From Plectrocnemia conspersa (lineage: Eukaryota > Arthropoda > Insecta > Trichoptera > Polycentropodidae): a DNA stretch of 64,000 nucleotides. Location of the stretch: the NCBI GenBank assembly GCA_009617715.1, contig VTFK01000020.1, positions 1,178,001-1,242,000 of the forward strand, written 5' to 3'. The position numbers and the translations under genes were made by a program. Below, in pieces: positions 1-11,879 of this stretch (position 1 is the first letter of the stretch; the number at the start of each line of letters is the position of its first letter). The notes under the pieces were generated by a model. That model was not told the origin of the DNA. It saw only the letters and a list, made by a program, of their open reading frames with translations, and did no database searches.

Positions 1-700
1 TCTAACTATTTAATTATTTTACTGGTTATAGATTTTGTGATATGAATAATTTTATCTACTTCAAAAAATCATAAATATAACCAAAGATCAAAAATCAAAA
101 TTTTATTTTTTATTTTAAAATATAAAATATAAAATGTTATGGTGAATAACATATATTTAATTTATGTAAAACTCCAGATTACATAAAAAAAAATTATTTT
201 GTATAAAAAAAATTAAAACTAATTTGTGAAGCATTTTCAACTAAAATGTTTATTGTTAAAGTTATTTATGTTTGGTTTTAGCAGCTATAAATTGTAGCGT
301 TTAATAACTATTTTGTTGAAATTTAATTATTTCACATTTTTATAGCTAAAATTCCAACTAATAATATTTTTTAGGTTATTGTGAAAAGGAGATACAACAC
401 AATTTTTTTTAACCGCGCCTCTAAAACGCCGTTTTTTATCTGCAAATGCACAATGTATGTATCGTTGAAATGGATTTTATAAAATTTGGTTATAACTCAA
501 TGATTTCAGGTAGTCCCGACAATATAATAAAAAAAATATGTTTTAAAAATTTTTTTTTTACATATTTAAATCATTAATTAGTATATAATTATATAAATAC
601 AATAATAATAAATTTGTAGCTAAAATCTTATTTTTTATGATTTTAATGAACCAAGTGGTCATATTTATAAGGGTAGTCTAAATAAATAAATAAATAAAAA
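1..700. other. AT-rich intergenic, nothing supported
   Basis: Low-complexity AT-rich sequence with poly-A and poly-T runs. I see no exon, RNA gene or repeat partner in it. Confidence 0.5.
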
Positions 701-819
701 TCAAAAGTGCCACTCTAATGAACATATACCGAGCAAACAACAGAAAAACATATGAGTATGTGTGTATGTGTGGATATATAAAATGTATAAATATAGCATA
801 AGACAACGATCCCATTTGA

Positions 820-1085
820 TCCTTCTTACGGGATGACATATCATACAAATCTCCATAAATATATCACCGGCGCCGTAATCGGATAGAAGACGACGGGGGA
901 AAATATGAAATGTGGCAAAAAGTGGGTATTGCGTGTGGCTGTAGTGGTAAAAGACAAATGGCTTAATATTCCGTGTCATCTCTCAGCGGCGCGGTAGCCA
1001 TGAAATTTTCATCCCGGGGAAAATTTATCTTTCGACAGATGTATCTAAAATATGTACTCTCGGATAGACGCGTGGCGAAACCTTT
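820..1085. promoter_or_regulatory. Moderate-GC island, candidate regulatory block
   Basis: A block clearly richer in G+C than its surroundings, with a CCGGCGCCG core at 867-875 and the word CGGATAGA near both ends (about 880 and 1060). No coding frame has codon structure. In compact-exon insects, such islands next to developmental genes are often conserved non-coding sequence, so this is inference only. Confidence 0.25.
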
Positions 1086-1664
1086 ATATATTTATGGTAA
1101 ATGGTGTTGTATCTGACCAAATCTCCTTGGATTGTCTTATCATTTTTAGTATTAAGCAATTTTCTTAATCAATATAAAATAACAACATTAAAATATATTT
1201 CAGAATAGGTGGTTATTAAACTTTGTGTTATATAAAAAAAATATTCCTGCAAATATTTTGTTAACAGGCGAAATTAGCGATGAGATGAATTTATTTTAGA
1301 GCAAAAATTGTTTGTAAAAAAATAGGGCAAGATTGGTAAGTATAGAAATACAAAACTAATTCTCTTTAGTACGCTTTAAATATGTCATATAGTATTATAT
1401 CCAGATGTTCTTAAGCTAACTAAGTTAATGATATATTTTTATAAAAAATTATATACTAATTTAAATTTATTTTTTATATTGATTTTTATAAGTTGCGTCA
1501 CTGATGACTCATCTCACTGATCATATTTGTATTGTTATGACATTAAAAGGAAGATACAATTGTTGCAAATATCCAAAGTTTTATGACATACAGATGTAAT
1601 GTGTTTTGCGTTCCTAGAATATATTTTTTTACCTGCTTATCTGTTTTTAAAGCAATGAAAACAC
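1086..1664. other. AT-rich intergenic, nothing supported
   Basis: No recognisable gene or repeat partner seen apart from scattered homopolymers. Confidence 0.45.
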
Positions 1665-1925
1665 AACTACTTATTAGGTAAATGTTACGAGTTGATTTTT
1701 TAATAATTTTTAATGTCTAATTTAAATATTTTGCATAAAATATGATTTCAGAAAATATGTCGCAACGGTAGCTAATTTTTAATATTTATTTATAGCATAG
1801 CAAGGGTTAACTCGTGCCTATTATTATTTATTCAAAAAATTATATTACGATGTTAAAAAATATATAAAATGCCATTTTTGTCATGAGGTCCGGAATCATT
1901 GTTTTTCCAGGCCCCGGGTTCGCAG
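1665..1925 (+). repeat. Dispersed repeat, partner of 28690-28945
   Basis: About 250 bp aligns well by eye with 28690-28945 in the same orientation. Shared words include AAGGGTTAACTCGT, TTACGATGTTAAAAAATAT and TTTTTGTCATGAGG, ending in CCCGGGTTCG. The second copy directly follows the foldback element at 28.1-28.7 kb. The beginning of this copy still matches the last bases of that element, so both look like the end of one composite transposon. The tRNA-like GGGTTCG near its end could be a remnant of a Pol III box B, but no tRNA fold is seen. Confidence 0.7.
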
Positions 1926-2129
1926 ATTAGAAAAACAAGGAAATCTAGTCAGTGATTATCAATCGGATTTAAAGTTAATCCCTTAACTCATTTTACACCC
2001 AGTAACTCATTTTATATGTTTTAGAAAAAATGCGATAAAATTATTATACGTTGACATTTTCTAGTATATTATTAGGTAAATATGGTAATGTACCTATGTA
2101 TGATTTTGTTTGATTCACATAATGTATTT

Positions 2130-2470
2130 TAATATGTGGAACGAAGTGGTTTAGGTAACCGAGATACTTATCGGCGCATGTAATTACGTGCACGTGCGTG
2201 ATTTTAATGATACACAAGGAACGTGTGCGTTAAATTAGAAAATGGATCAGAAGTATCAAAGAGTATCGAGTTAGCGGCATTTTGTCCCCTTCGACGCTCC
2301 CTACCTATCCCTGTGACCATGCGAGGTATACACATGGTGTTCGAAAAGTTTCTCAATTAACGACGCCTTTTACGATCGGATTAAACGTATAAAATTGTAG
2401 CAAGAGAGCGATCTGTTTATCGTCGGCTCACTTCTTACCCTACGTGATAGGGGCTCAAATTTTCAGTACA
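2130..2470. promoter_or_regulatory. Moderate-GC island with TAATTA and CACGTG
   Basis: Island with TAATTA at 2181-2186 (homeodomain core) next to a CACGTG E-box at 2191-2196. No coding potential was seen. A regulatory role is inferred from composition and motif density only. Confidence 0.28.
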
Positions 2471-2754
2471 TTTTAGAATTCCAAAAATTGGTTTAAAGAT
2501 TCAAGGTGTTTAAAATAAATTTTGGCAAAAATCATAGTACATGAAAATATTGCGCCATCAATTCGCATGTAAAAGCAATACAAAAATGACTCGAAACTCA
2601 AAATTATTAATGAAGAAATCAGCTTCATTTAATTAATTTGTGCCTATAACCCACATTTTTTTCCAAAGCTTCCAAAACATTTTTGAAATCTGATCCCGTG
2701 TTCGAAGTTGATTATCGGTCCACTTTATCCTTTTTATTCGCCCCTTTGATGGTT

Positions 2755-3030
2755 TTTCATGTACGTACGCCTGCACGTCCTTACCGTTAATTAAAACGTT
2801 GAAAGAGTGCACGGGGTGGTAATCGGTTTACCTGGTGCCGGTCCTGTGCGCTCCCCCTGGGCGGCCACTCGAGGCTGCGCGCGCCGCCACTCGACACAAA
2901 GGGCCGCCCCTACGCACAAAGGGGCCCTATAAAAACACAACACTTACCGGACAACACAATGTGATCAATGAGCTGATCGGCGATACGAAAAACCTGGACG
3001 AGCGCACTACGCGGCTAAGGGCGGCTTGAG
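2755..3030. other. GC-rich island with TATAAAA
   Basis: The most GC-rich stretch of the first 10 kb. It carries CACAAAGGG-type direct repeats (about 2895 and 2915) and a TATAAAA at 2928-2934. A short open frame crosses it (2835-3029, no ATG start) but resembles no family I know. It could be a regulatory island, a promoter of an unseen transcript or a transposon end. The reverse-transcriptase scrap follows about 130 bp downstream. Confidence 0.3.
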
Positions 3031-3160
3031 TGACCAACCTTTTTATTTTTTAAGAAAATTTTATTTGATAATGAATATAGGATGCTTAAAATACATACAT
3101 AGATCATATATATGCATTAAACCTTAACTTCAAATTTTATATATAATAGCAACTAAGCAG

Positions 3161-3274
3161 TGACAATGCTTTTGATAGATATTGAAAAGGCCTTTGACAT
3201 AGTTTGGTATGACATCATCCAAATTTATGGTATATTATATTTATTACGTATAGTACCAGCTGGTAATTCTTAGC
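3161..3274 (+). pseudogene. Non-LTR retrotransposon RT scrap
   Basis: In the frame starting at the ACA before 3167 the translation contains LLIDIEKAFDIVWYD and ends at a TAG. The D-x-E-K-A-F-D-x-V-W block is the A motif of reverse transcriptase domains of jockey/CR1-type LINEs (known family feature). Only some 35 residues remain, with no upstream endonuclease and no downstream YxDD box, so this is a dead fragment. Confidence 0.55.
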
Positions 3275-3439
3275 AGTTTATTATAGCGGATAGAGAAAGA
3301 TCTAGTTATTAACTAGTTAATTATTTGTAATGTTAGGTTAGATTATTTTTAATTATATGTATACTATAGCATTATATCTACTAATTATATTTGAATTCCA
3401 TCCCTCTGGATATATTATTTAGAAAACCTGAGTAATGCC

Positions 3440-5010
3440 TATTTTGGTATTTCACTTCTAAACTGTCATTTTATTTTGGTCGCTTAGTTAAAATATCTTT
3501 GTTTTACATAAAAAAATTTTGGGTTAGCAATTTTTTTTTATATATTGTATTTTATAAAATCTGCTATTTTTAAGAACCTCGATGGCGATTTTTTTATTAT
3601 TTACAGATTGATAATCTAAATCTGATTTGATGGTGCAGTGTGATTCTTTACATTATTTTTCACTTAAAGAAATCATCTCACTAATGCTTGTTGCAATTTT
3701 GTTTAGATTTACGGTTTTTGGGTATTTCGTTCATGAACTGAATTATCTCTTACTTACAGAAAACTTATTTTATTCAACAAAATTTTCGGTCCATAGTGAT
3801 TTTCTTATATATTTTAATAATTTATTTCTGATAATCAGAAACATTTTTGTTATTTATCAAAATTTAATTACTTAATTATCAAAAATAATTAAGTAATTCG
3901 ATTTAAATTTAACGCTCAAATTTTTGATATTTTTACAAAAATTTACATTTTTAAAAAAATGTTTTTTTTGCAATAATATATTTAGTGTATTTTTTTAATA
4001 TTTCAGAAAACCCGCTGTTCCTTTTAATGCAAATTTTGTTGACATTTGGGGCTTGGAGTAAAAAAATTTAACATCTTACTTTATTATTTGATCGTGTAGT
4101 GCGAAATTTTTGGGTATTACGTTCTTAAACTGAATTGAACCTAAAGAAAACTGCTATTATATTCAACAAAATTCTGGGTTAATGGTGATATTCTTATATA
4201 TTTTATTTATTTATTAATTTATTAAAATTAGAAACTTTTTGATTTTGCTCACAAAAAATAATTTAGTAATTTGGTTAAAATAAAAAAAAATATATTATTT
4301 GACTCCAAAATTTTTGATATTTTCACAAAAATTTACATTTTTGAAAAAAATCAATCTCTAAAACAATTAAGTGTATTTTTTTAATATTTCATAAAACCTA
4401 TTGTTTTATTTAATGCAAATTTTGTTGTCATTTTGCCCTTGGAGCGAAAATAAAAAATATTTTACTTTTTTATTTTATAGTAAAACGGTAACGGTTCGAG
4501 TATTTTGATCTAAAGCAGAATTATCTTTCACATAAAAAACTGCTATTTAATTCAATAAAAATCTAGGTGCCTGCTAATTTTCTTATATAACTTATTAATT
4601 TATTTCTTATAATCAGAAACTTATTTAGTTTTTATATACTTAATTTGATTCAAAGCTAAAAGAAATGTTATGATTGACCCAAAAATATAATTTTTTTTAC
4701 AAAAAATACTAATAATAAAATATTTTTATGTAATGTTTTTATATAATAATAAAATATTTTAGTCTTTATTTTTACAAAAATTACTAATAATAAAATATTT
4801 TTATTTTTAATATTAATATTTTACTCAATTATTTTAATAAATTTATTCGGTGTTTCGATCTCAAGTTAAATTTTTAATTTTCCACAAATTAGCTTTTAGC
4901 AATAAATTAAAATAAAATGATTTTTTAGTATATTATAAATTTATTTTTGATAAACAGAAACTTATTTGTTTGTACAGTGATTTAACTTTCTCTGTTTATT
5001 GTTTTTCACC
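3440..5010 (+). repeat. Degenerate tandem array, ~390 bp period
   Basis: Successive blocks share words at regular spacing. The ATTCAACAAAATT-like word occurs near 3773, 4160 and 4549. The ATAATCAGAAACTT-like word occurs near 3812, 4201, 4585 and 4933. GCAAATTTTGTTG occurs near 4029 and 4418. Spacing is 384-391 bp, with a shortened last interval and a partial leading unit near 3440-3620. Unit 1 also has a short perfect inverted repeat (AATTACTTAATTAT at about 3863 with its complement to 3896). The 82-codon open frame at 3627-3875 is inside the array and is not a gene. Confidence 0.7.
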
Positions 5011-5329
5011 TAAAGGTAACATCTTACACTTATTAATACTAGTCAAAAACTCACTTTTATGTACAGCACAATTTTTTTTTGAAAACTTGATCCAAAATCG
5101 ACATTTTTTTAAAATCAATCACTGAGACAATTTTCCCGAAAATTCTTGTATACTTTTAGCATTGTTCACAGAACTTTAAAAATTTTAACAATAATTTTTG
5201 CAATCAAAATCTAACAAAATTATATTTTATTTTTATTACTATGTCTTTTAAATTTCACTATAATAAAATAAAAGTACTTGACACTAATAATTTTCACCCA
5301 ACTTTATTTTATATCGATACATTGTGCTA

Positions 5330-5720
5330 ATTGCGGGGTTACACGTGTGTTTAAACACATGCATTAAACAATTGCACGCATTTTAATTAATCAATTCCAT
5401 TGAATTTAGTAGTAGTAGTTATCCAGATAATTTGACACCCTGGGGCAACTACCCATTTAATGCACCGCTGCGGTTGAAGCCATTTCGCCCTATAACAATT
5501 AATTGTTTTCGACGTTGAATAGTGCAATTTTACATAGACACAATTTTGCGACAAAATATATGACTTAAAACCAAATAAAAATTAGTATATAATATACGAT
5601 TGACGATCCCTGTCTTGCTACCCATTACACGCTCCACGTGTCGCAGTGTGTGGCTCCTCTTAATGCGATATAATTTGTTATATCAATATATTAAGAGGCC
5701 ATAATGGCTATCATTTTGTA
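5330..5720. promoter_or_regulatory. Moderate-GC island with palindromic homeodomain site
   Basis: Contains the 14 bp palindrome AACAATTAATTGTT at 5494-5507 and ends in a stem-loop at 5652-5700, described among the findings. Non-coding. Regulatory role inferred. Confidence 0.28.
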
Positions 5721-6935
5721 CAGCTTTGTATTTATCGAAGCGGAATACATTTTTTTCTCGCTGCACAAAACCATTGCGAATTTGCACAAAAAGTATCATA
5801 CATTGTTACTATTATTACGCGATGTGAATTTTTGCTATGCGGCTTCGTGGATGTTAACATTTAAACGGTTTGATAATGGATAATATTGGTGTTATAATAT
5901 TATACTTATACTCTATAAGAAAATCTATGCGTTGAAAGTGTGCGGTTGATTGTTTTACATATTATACAAAAGCTATTCTTAAGATCGTTTATCTTAATAA
6001 AATATAAAATTAAATTCTGGCAGAGTTTGATCTATTTAATTATTAATTATTACCATAATAAAAAATAAATAAATAAAATTAAAACTATAAATATTCTGTA
6101 AAAGTACTCGATTTATACATTTTATTTATTGTAACATAACATTAAGGTTTTAGTAATTTTTTAAAGTTTTAATAATATTATTCATATTTATTCATAAAAA
6201 TATATAAAAATGCCTTTACTTCTCATTGATAAATCACCCTATTAAGAACAGATACTTTATAATGAAAATATTGCATTTTTTTAATCAAATACTTGGAATA
6301 TATTCGAGCAACAAATCAAAAATAAAATTTTAAAATAAAAAAATAAGCGTCCGGTATTTACACGCATCGAATAGCTGCGGTACCTAATGATAGTGAGTGA
6401 CTAAAATATTTATTGCACTTAATTGTTTCTTTCGATTGTATATTAATTTCAATCGTATTAGACAATAATTGACAAAAATATTCGTATGAATTATATAGCA
6501 TTTACATGAAAACATTGAAACTAAATCCTTGCCAAAGTCCTAATAATACAATATTTATTGAGATATCGATCCTTGCATTTTTAATTAATTATTGAATCAA
6601 AAATGTTTCAAGAAGGCAAAACGAAATATTTGCTAATTTTAATATCAAGAATCGGTCATCAAACTTATATTTAATCTAAATTCCTTGCCTCTTTTCCGAC
6701 TACCTGCTATGAATGCAGCAGTAAATGAAAAATTGCAGTGGTTCTGAAGCATTTAAAACTATTTGTATGAATTCAATTTTTATTAAAAACATTTTATTAA
6801 ATTAAAAAAAATATTATATATAATAAATAATGCATTTTTACAGAGAAATTCTGGAAAAATAATTCTCGAGAAGAAACACTAATTATAGAGCATTTTAGCA
6901 GTTTAAGTTAATCGAAAAGTAAAATAAATTTCGTC
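5721..6935. other. AT-rich intergenic, nothing supported
   Basis: AT-rich sequence with a few GC-moderate patches (about 5740-5860). No gene, RNA or clear repeat partner was found. Confidence 0.45.
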
Positions 6936-6939
6936 ACTC

Positions 6940-7250
6940 GCCAGATATCCACATAAAAGCGTGGTGACAGCGTGCGTCGCTGCGACACACCGCGGCTGCG
7001 ATAATGAAGATCATAAATGGAAAAAGCTGGTAGGACTCGCAGGAAAGGGGCGAATGTTTTTGCAATAAAACCCACCAACGGAATTTATGTATCGGATGCC
7101 GAATGGCGGGGACGCGAACCCGCCGCCTAATTGCTTAATATATTGCCCCGCAGAGGCGTGGTGGCAGCACCGTCACGCACTCGCACGGTCGGTGTTGCCA
7201 GCCGTTCGAACCGACGCGTTTATATCAATTAAACTCACGACCGGATACAA
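6940..7250. promoter_or_regulatory. Moderate-GC island
   Basis: GC-enriched block with several CG-rich words (for example CACCGCGGCTGCG). Short frames cross it but show no protein-family signature. Candidate conserved non-coding element. Confidence 0.25.
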
Positions 7251-7389
7251 GAGAAAGCGATCAGCGCTTTCTGAATTTTTAAATAAAAATGTTTGGACTT
7301 TTAAATGTACATATGAGCGTAGAAATAAAATGGGGTTGCGACGCGTATTGTTATAATTTGTATAATAATATTAATTTAAATTTAATTAA

Positions 7390-7517
7390 GATCGGAATAG
7401 TGCAGTCCGCAACGTCTCAGTCTAATGAATTTGAGGTTGCGGGTTCGAGACCCGGTAGCAAACTCAATTTTTATTTATAAAACGCACTATTAACAAAAAC
7501 ACTAGGGCAAGTTGCAG
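7390..7517 (+). mobile_element. tRNA-derived SINE copy
   Basis: A tRNA-like head carries a box B word GGTTCGAGACC at 7442-7452, followed by AGCAAACTCAATTTTTATTTATAA and a body word AACGCACTATTAA. The same order (box B, CAGCA, TATTTATAAAAATGCGCTAT) occurs at 18519-18655 and 19069-19165, which defines a family. The head does not fold into a clean cloverleaf, so it is not an active tRNA gene. Confidence 0.6.
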
Positions 7518-8124
7518 TTAGGTACTTATTACCAATTACTAGGTACAGATAGTGACACGAAAACTACGGACCCGTAGTTTTCGCAAGCAGTTGCAAGCAG
7601 TAAAAATTCCAGATATAGATGATTGCGGAAACAAAAATTCTGCAAATTATTTTTTTCATATGAGAAAAATAAATATAAGCAATACACTATTTTAATACAA
7701 TACACAAATGAATATTAAAGAAGAGAAAAATCATAAAATATTAAAATTAAATTATATGAACCGGACCAGCTCCTCGTAGCTTACATTTTTTAAATAATTT
7801 ATTTAGGTAATTCCGCATGTGTAAGATATATACTCATACCGCAGCTAAAATTAAATACACTAAAATTATAAATATAATACGTATATATTTAGAAAAATAT
7901 AATAAGTACAATTAAAGTAATAATTATTAAATTTAAAAAAACGATTAAGAAAAATAGGAAGCATAGGAAAAAAAATACCAATTAAATAATGATGTGATAT
8001 TTATGTATGTATTACTTATTAATATAATTTTAATTAATTTAAGTTGCATGAATGCATCTAAATCTAAATAATTTTAATCATCTGCATATAGAAGAAAAAT
8101 TAAAATTGTCATTATTAAATAATG
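7518..8124. other. AT-rich intergenic, nothing supported
   Basis: A small inverted repeat around ACTACGGACCCGTAGT (about 7563-7578) is the only structure seen; the rest is low-complexity. Confidence 0.45.
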
Positions 8125-8425
8125 TAAAAAACAGAAGGCGCAGGTTGGACCCTCGGAAAATTTTCTTTCGACAATCGGCTTGCATAGGAAACTTTCTACG
8201 GTCGCTTAAATAACTCCAGTAAACCGAGTTAAATCATCAGAGCAACAAAGGTCCGACATAACAAACCTTGTCAAAGGCCTTTTCGAAATCCGTATATACG
8301 ACGTCTCGTTCATATTTCATAAAAAGGAAATTTAATACATCATTAGACAATGAATTGATTGAAAATTCAAAATGAACCGTAATCAAGCTTTTAGTGAATA
8401 GAGATAGTAACAAAGCGTCGTGCAT
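8125..8425 (-). pseudogene. Jockey/CR1-type RT fragment, frameshifted
   Basis: On the minus strand one frame reads SLSNDVLNF then VVYTDFEKAFDKV, the A block of a non-LTR retrotransposon reverse transcriptase. In a shifted frame further downstream come YWSYLSDRRKF and FRGSNLRLL, matching the order of the next conserved block (a YLSxR segment, then the GxPQGSxLGPLLF region) of that family. At least one frameshift and a TGA separate the parts, so this is a decayed LINE fragment. No YxDD box or endonuclease is nearby. Confidence 0.65.
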
Positions 8426-8700
8426 CGATCCGCATTTGTCGCCGGTGATAAAAGCGTTTGTTGTGTTGTGCGCGATATGTATTTTAGCGCGACATTATAC
8501 CGCATTCGACCACACCCGTTCGTTTTAACGCCACTCGATCGGTGAATCGAACGCCAGTGGCGGCTCGTGTCCCGCCACCCGGCTACCGAATAAAAAAATA
8601 ACAAAGCTGCCGATTGTCGTCGATCCGAAAACAATTTGCCATTGTCAGCGACCGGAGCGTCAGTTTTTCGCTCGGGGTTGATGTGTTCAGTTTTGTATTC
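8426..8700. promoter_or_regulatory. Moderate-GC island
   Basis: CG-containing block with a small inverted repeat (GCCACT about 8531, AGTGGC about 8555). Antisense frames of 69-106 codons cross it without recognisable domains or splice structure. Confidence 0.25.
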
Positions 8701-9779
8701 CAAAATACAAATCTATACAAAATAGTAGTCATATTTATGACATGAATTTTTCTGGAGAACAATAACATTTGGAATATATTTTGTCTATACAAAAAAAATA
8801 TTTGTTAGAAGATTATATTTTTTATCTGCTTTGTGTTTTAGATGTCATTTTGAATATTTATTTAGTTTGATTTATTTGGTTATTTTTTATAAGGAAAGAA
8901 TATTGAGTTATGATTGCATACCTGCCACTGTTAATATGTCGTTAAGTTGTGTTGTTATTCAAAGACTATTTAATAAAAAAAATGGTATATTCGTACATAA
9001 AATTATTATGTATCATAGTGAACAAAGACGACTTATGATTAAAAAAAATCCTTTACTTTCTTTAATTATTGTCATACCCAAGTAAAATAATTGATTTTTT
9101 ACAGTTGCACAGTTGATCGCGTTGTCATGGTTACAAATAAAATATTAAAAACAAAATGATACACTTTTGTTTTGTGAATGCGGCTCATCTGTGTGAAGTC
9201 GACCAGCCAAGGGCGAAGCCCTGGTGGTCTCTGCCATGTAGCGCAAATTACTTGTATTTTTGCCATCGTCTGACAAAAACAAATAGGTTCTTGAATCAAA
9301 AACTTTTAAGATTTGAATAGCTCGTTTAAAATTTTGTCAGAAAACCACTTTTTATAATTTTCTTAAAAATGCAATTATCTTAATTTTTTTTGGTTTGATA
9401 AATGGTTGCGACGTAATTTTTCCAAAAAAAATACTATAAAGTGTGTTTAATTAGAAAGAAACGCACATATTTTCTTTGCGCAGCATGGCTTATTTAATAT
9501 AATTAATAAAAATAAAAAAAACAAACATAAATTTTATTTTTAGCTAATTTAATAAAATTTAGATATTCATGCTATATCAAATACACGAAAGAAAAGTTGA
9601 TTTAAAAAATTACCATTGCTCTTAAATTAATCTTATTTTTATTTTTCAACAAATAAGTAAATTTCTAAAAATAAAAATCTTCCCTTTTACACCATATATG
9701 AAGTTATTTTCAATTACCAAAAATATGCAATTAACCATCGAAGGGTCGTATTTTTGTTTCGTATTTTCGGAAATATTTT
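8701..9779. other. AT-rich intergenic with one shared hairpin word
   Basis: Mostly AT-rich. Around 9205-9225 lies a small hairpin containing AAGGGCGAAGCCC, whose complement also occurs at about 22898-22914. Frames of 66-84 codons show no domain. Confidence 0.4.
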
Positions 9780-10050
9780 TATGGGTCTCCGGTCCGCCAT
9801 TGGCCCGAATGGATAATCATAACTTTAACCGTGCAATCTAATGGAGCACTCAAATTAACTAACTGAATTAAGTGCGCCCCCGGGGAGATAGTCCTCACGC
9901 GAACACACTCACACTCGCACATATTACAAAACAGAGGTTAGGGATCGTCGGCCATTTTGTCGTTGTAAAAGGTCAAAATGAGTGACCACGTGTGATATCG
10001 ACGGGCGAATTTTATGGCATTAATTTATTGACTGAAAGGTGTGCGTTTAT
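9780..10050. promoter_or_regulatory. Moderate-GC island with GCCATTTT
   Basis: Non-coding island with a YY1/Pho-like GCCATTTT at 9951-9958 and a run of CACACTCACACTCGCAC. A regulatory role is inferred only. Confidence 0.27.
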
Positions 10051-11269
10051 TGCCCGTTGAATAATTCGCATAATATTAACTTTTATAGTAGCAATAACTA
10101 TAATAAAATTATTTACTATAGTGTTTATAAATAATAGCAAAAAATAAAAATAGTTAAAATGAACCTATTTTTTTTAATATTTATTACCTATGATAGTTAG
10201 TGGGTGTCTAGGGTCAAGAAATACGTTGTTTGTCAAATTTCGTTTCTCTGAATATTTTTATATACATATATTAAAGATGTTTATTTTTTTGAGAATATAT
10301 ATTTGGTCTCTAATATTCCCATAAAAAATAAAAATACACTTTTGATTTATCTTTTTTATTCACAAGGTATCATTTCTTAACCCTTAATAGTAGTCATAAT
10401 GATTTTATTCAAAGATTACCATAAACGTATTTTTTGCTTTGCTTTTACATTATATTAATATATATATACAGAAGTAAAAGTGGTGAAGATAATTTCCAAG
10501 AACAAAATAACTATAAAAAACATATTGAATAAGCAAATTAAGAACAATCAATTGAATGTCTTCACACCTGCTCCACTTTGCGTAACAAAACTTATACATA
10601 TATGATGCACATCTATTTATTATATCTATTTTTTTATATATAATCAGTTTTTTATTAATATTTTTACATTACAAAAATTAGGCAGAAATGTGTTCATCAG
10701 CGTTTTCTATTAGCTATAAATTGTCTAAGTTTTAATCTTATTATTCTTTGAAGTATTTATTTTACTTCTTAAAAGTGCATTTATTTTCATGACTTTATTT
10801 GATGTAATCATTGAGTATATTCCGATTAAGGTCGAATATAACATTATCTTTTAGCGAATGTCTTTTATTGTTTTCGCTCTGTAATAAATGTAAAACTTGT
10901 AAATTTTGCCATATTGTTATTTTATTTATTTATTATATAATACTTATTGGAAAGTGCATTTATTTAATATAACAGTCATATTCTTTAATATCATTTGAGA
11001 TATATATTTCTGTTAATCCTATAAATATATCTTAAAAAATTATGCCATAATTTCACTGATCTTTATCATAATATGTAGATGAAGAATCTGTTATTTAAAA
11101 TAAGTTTTTTGAGGTCTTCTCCATACTTTTACCATCCCTTTATATACAATCACAAGAGATTTTACATTTGAATCAACTTGTTCTGATTTTTAATAATATA
11201 CAGATGCATGTGTGTATGTCACACGTATACAATAAAATGTTATACATTTTTATCGCATTTATAGAGAGC
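10051..11269. other. AT-rich intergenic, nothing supported
   Basis: Low-complexity sequence. No gene or repeat partner seen. Confidence 0.45.
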
Positions 11270-11560
11270 ACATAAACACGAACATGGGTCACGGCTCGGG
11301 CAATTATAGGAATCTGTCCGTGTTTAGTGTGCGCTCGCACACTCGCTCACCTCAACCGTGGATTGTGAAGCGCAATTTAATTTGTGTAAAAGACTTGTGT
11401 TTATTGGAATTTCGCGTGACGAAACACATTTATAACACAACTGACCACTGGGAGGCGCAGGGACGTATTCGGGATGGCACGTACAATCCGACGCCGACGC
11501 TAATTACACACTAATTGCCGACGAATGATCCAATCGTTTTGGTCTGAAGCGATTTAACAG
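11270..11560. promoter_or_regulatory. Moderate-GC island
   Basis: GC-enriched block containing a 76-codon plus-strand frame with no family resemblance and no flanking splice signals. Best read as candidate non-coding regulatory DNA. Confidence 0.25.
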
Positions 11561-11879
11561 TACACATATTCAATTGCGCAATGTTTTTTTTTTCAGCAAT
11601 TTACACACGTGTTTCTATTTTTTATCATAAAAAATCTAATGAATACACTCTTTGGATTTTGCCATTTTGCCATCAGCCTTTTGCCACATTGACTCATTAA
11701 TCTGGGCCCTGGGAAAACAATGATTCCAAGTCTAATTGTTATAAATATTAATTAGTGCTGGTTTATAAAAAATAATCTATAATATGTAGATAAATAAATT
11801 CTTGAAGTAACATTTAAAGCAATTTAATATCTCAACTAAATCAGGAGAAAAATAGATTAAAGTGGTAATTTGTTTATTC

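Noticed and set aside
7390..7460. A functional tRNA gene
   Set aside because: Box B is good, but the acceptor and anticodon stems do not pair and the same sequence recurs with a common body, as in a SINE.
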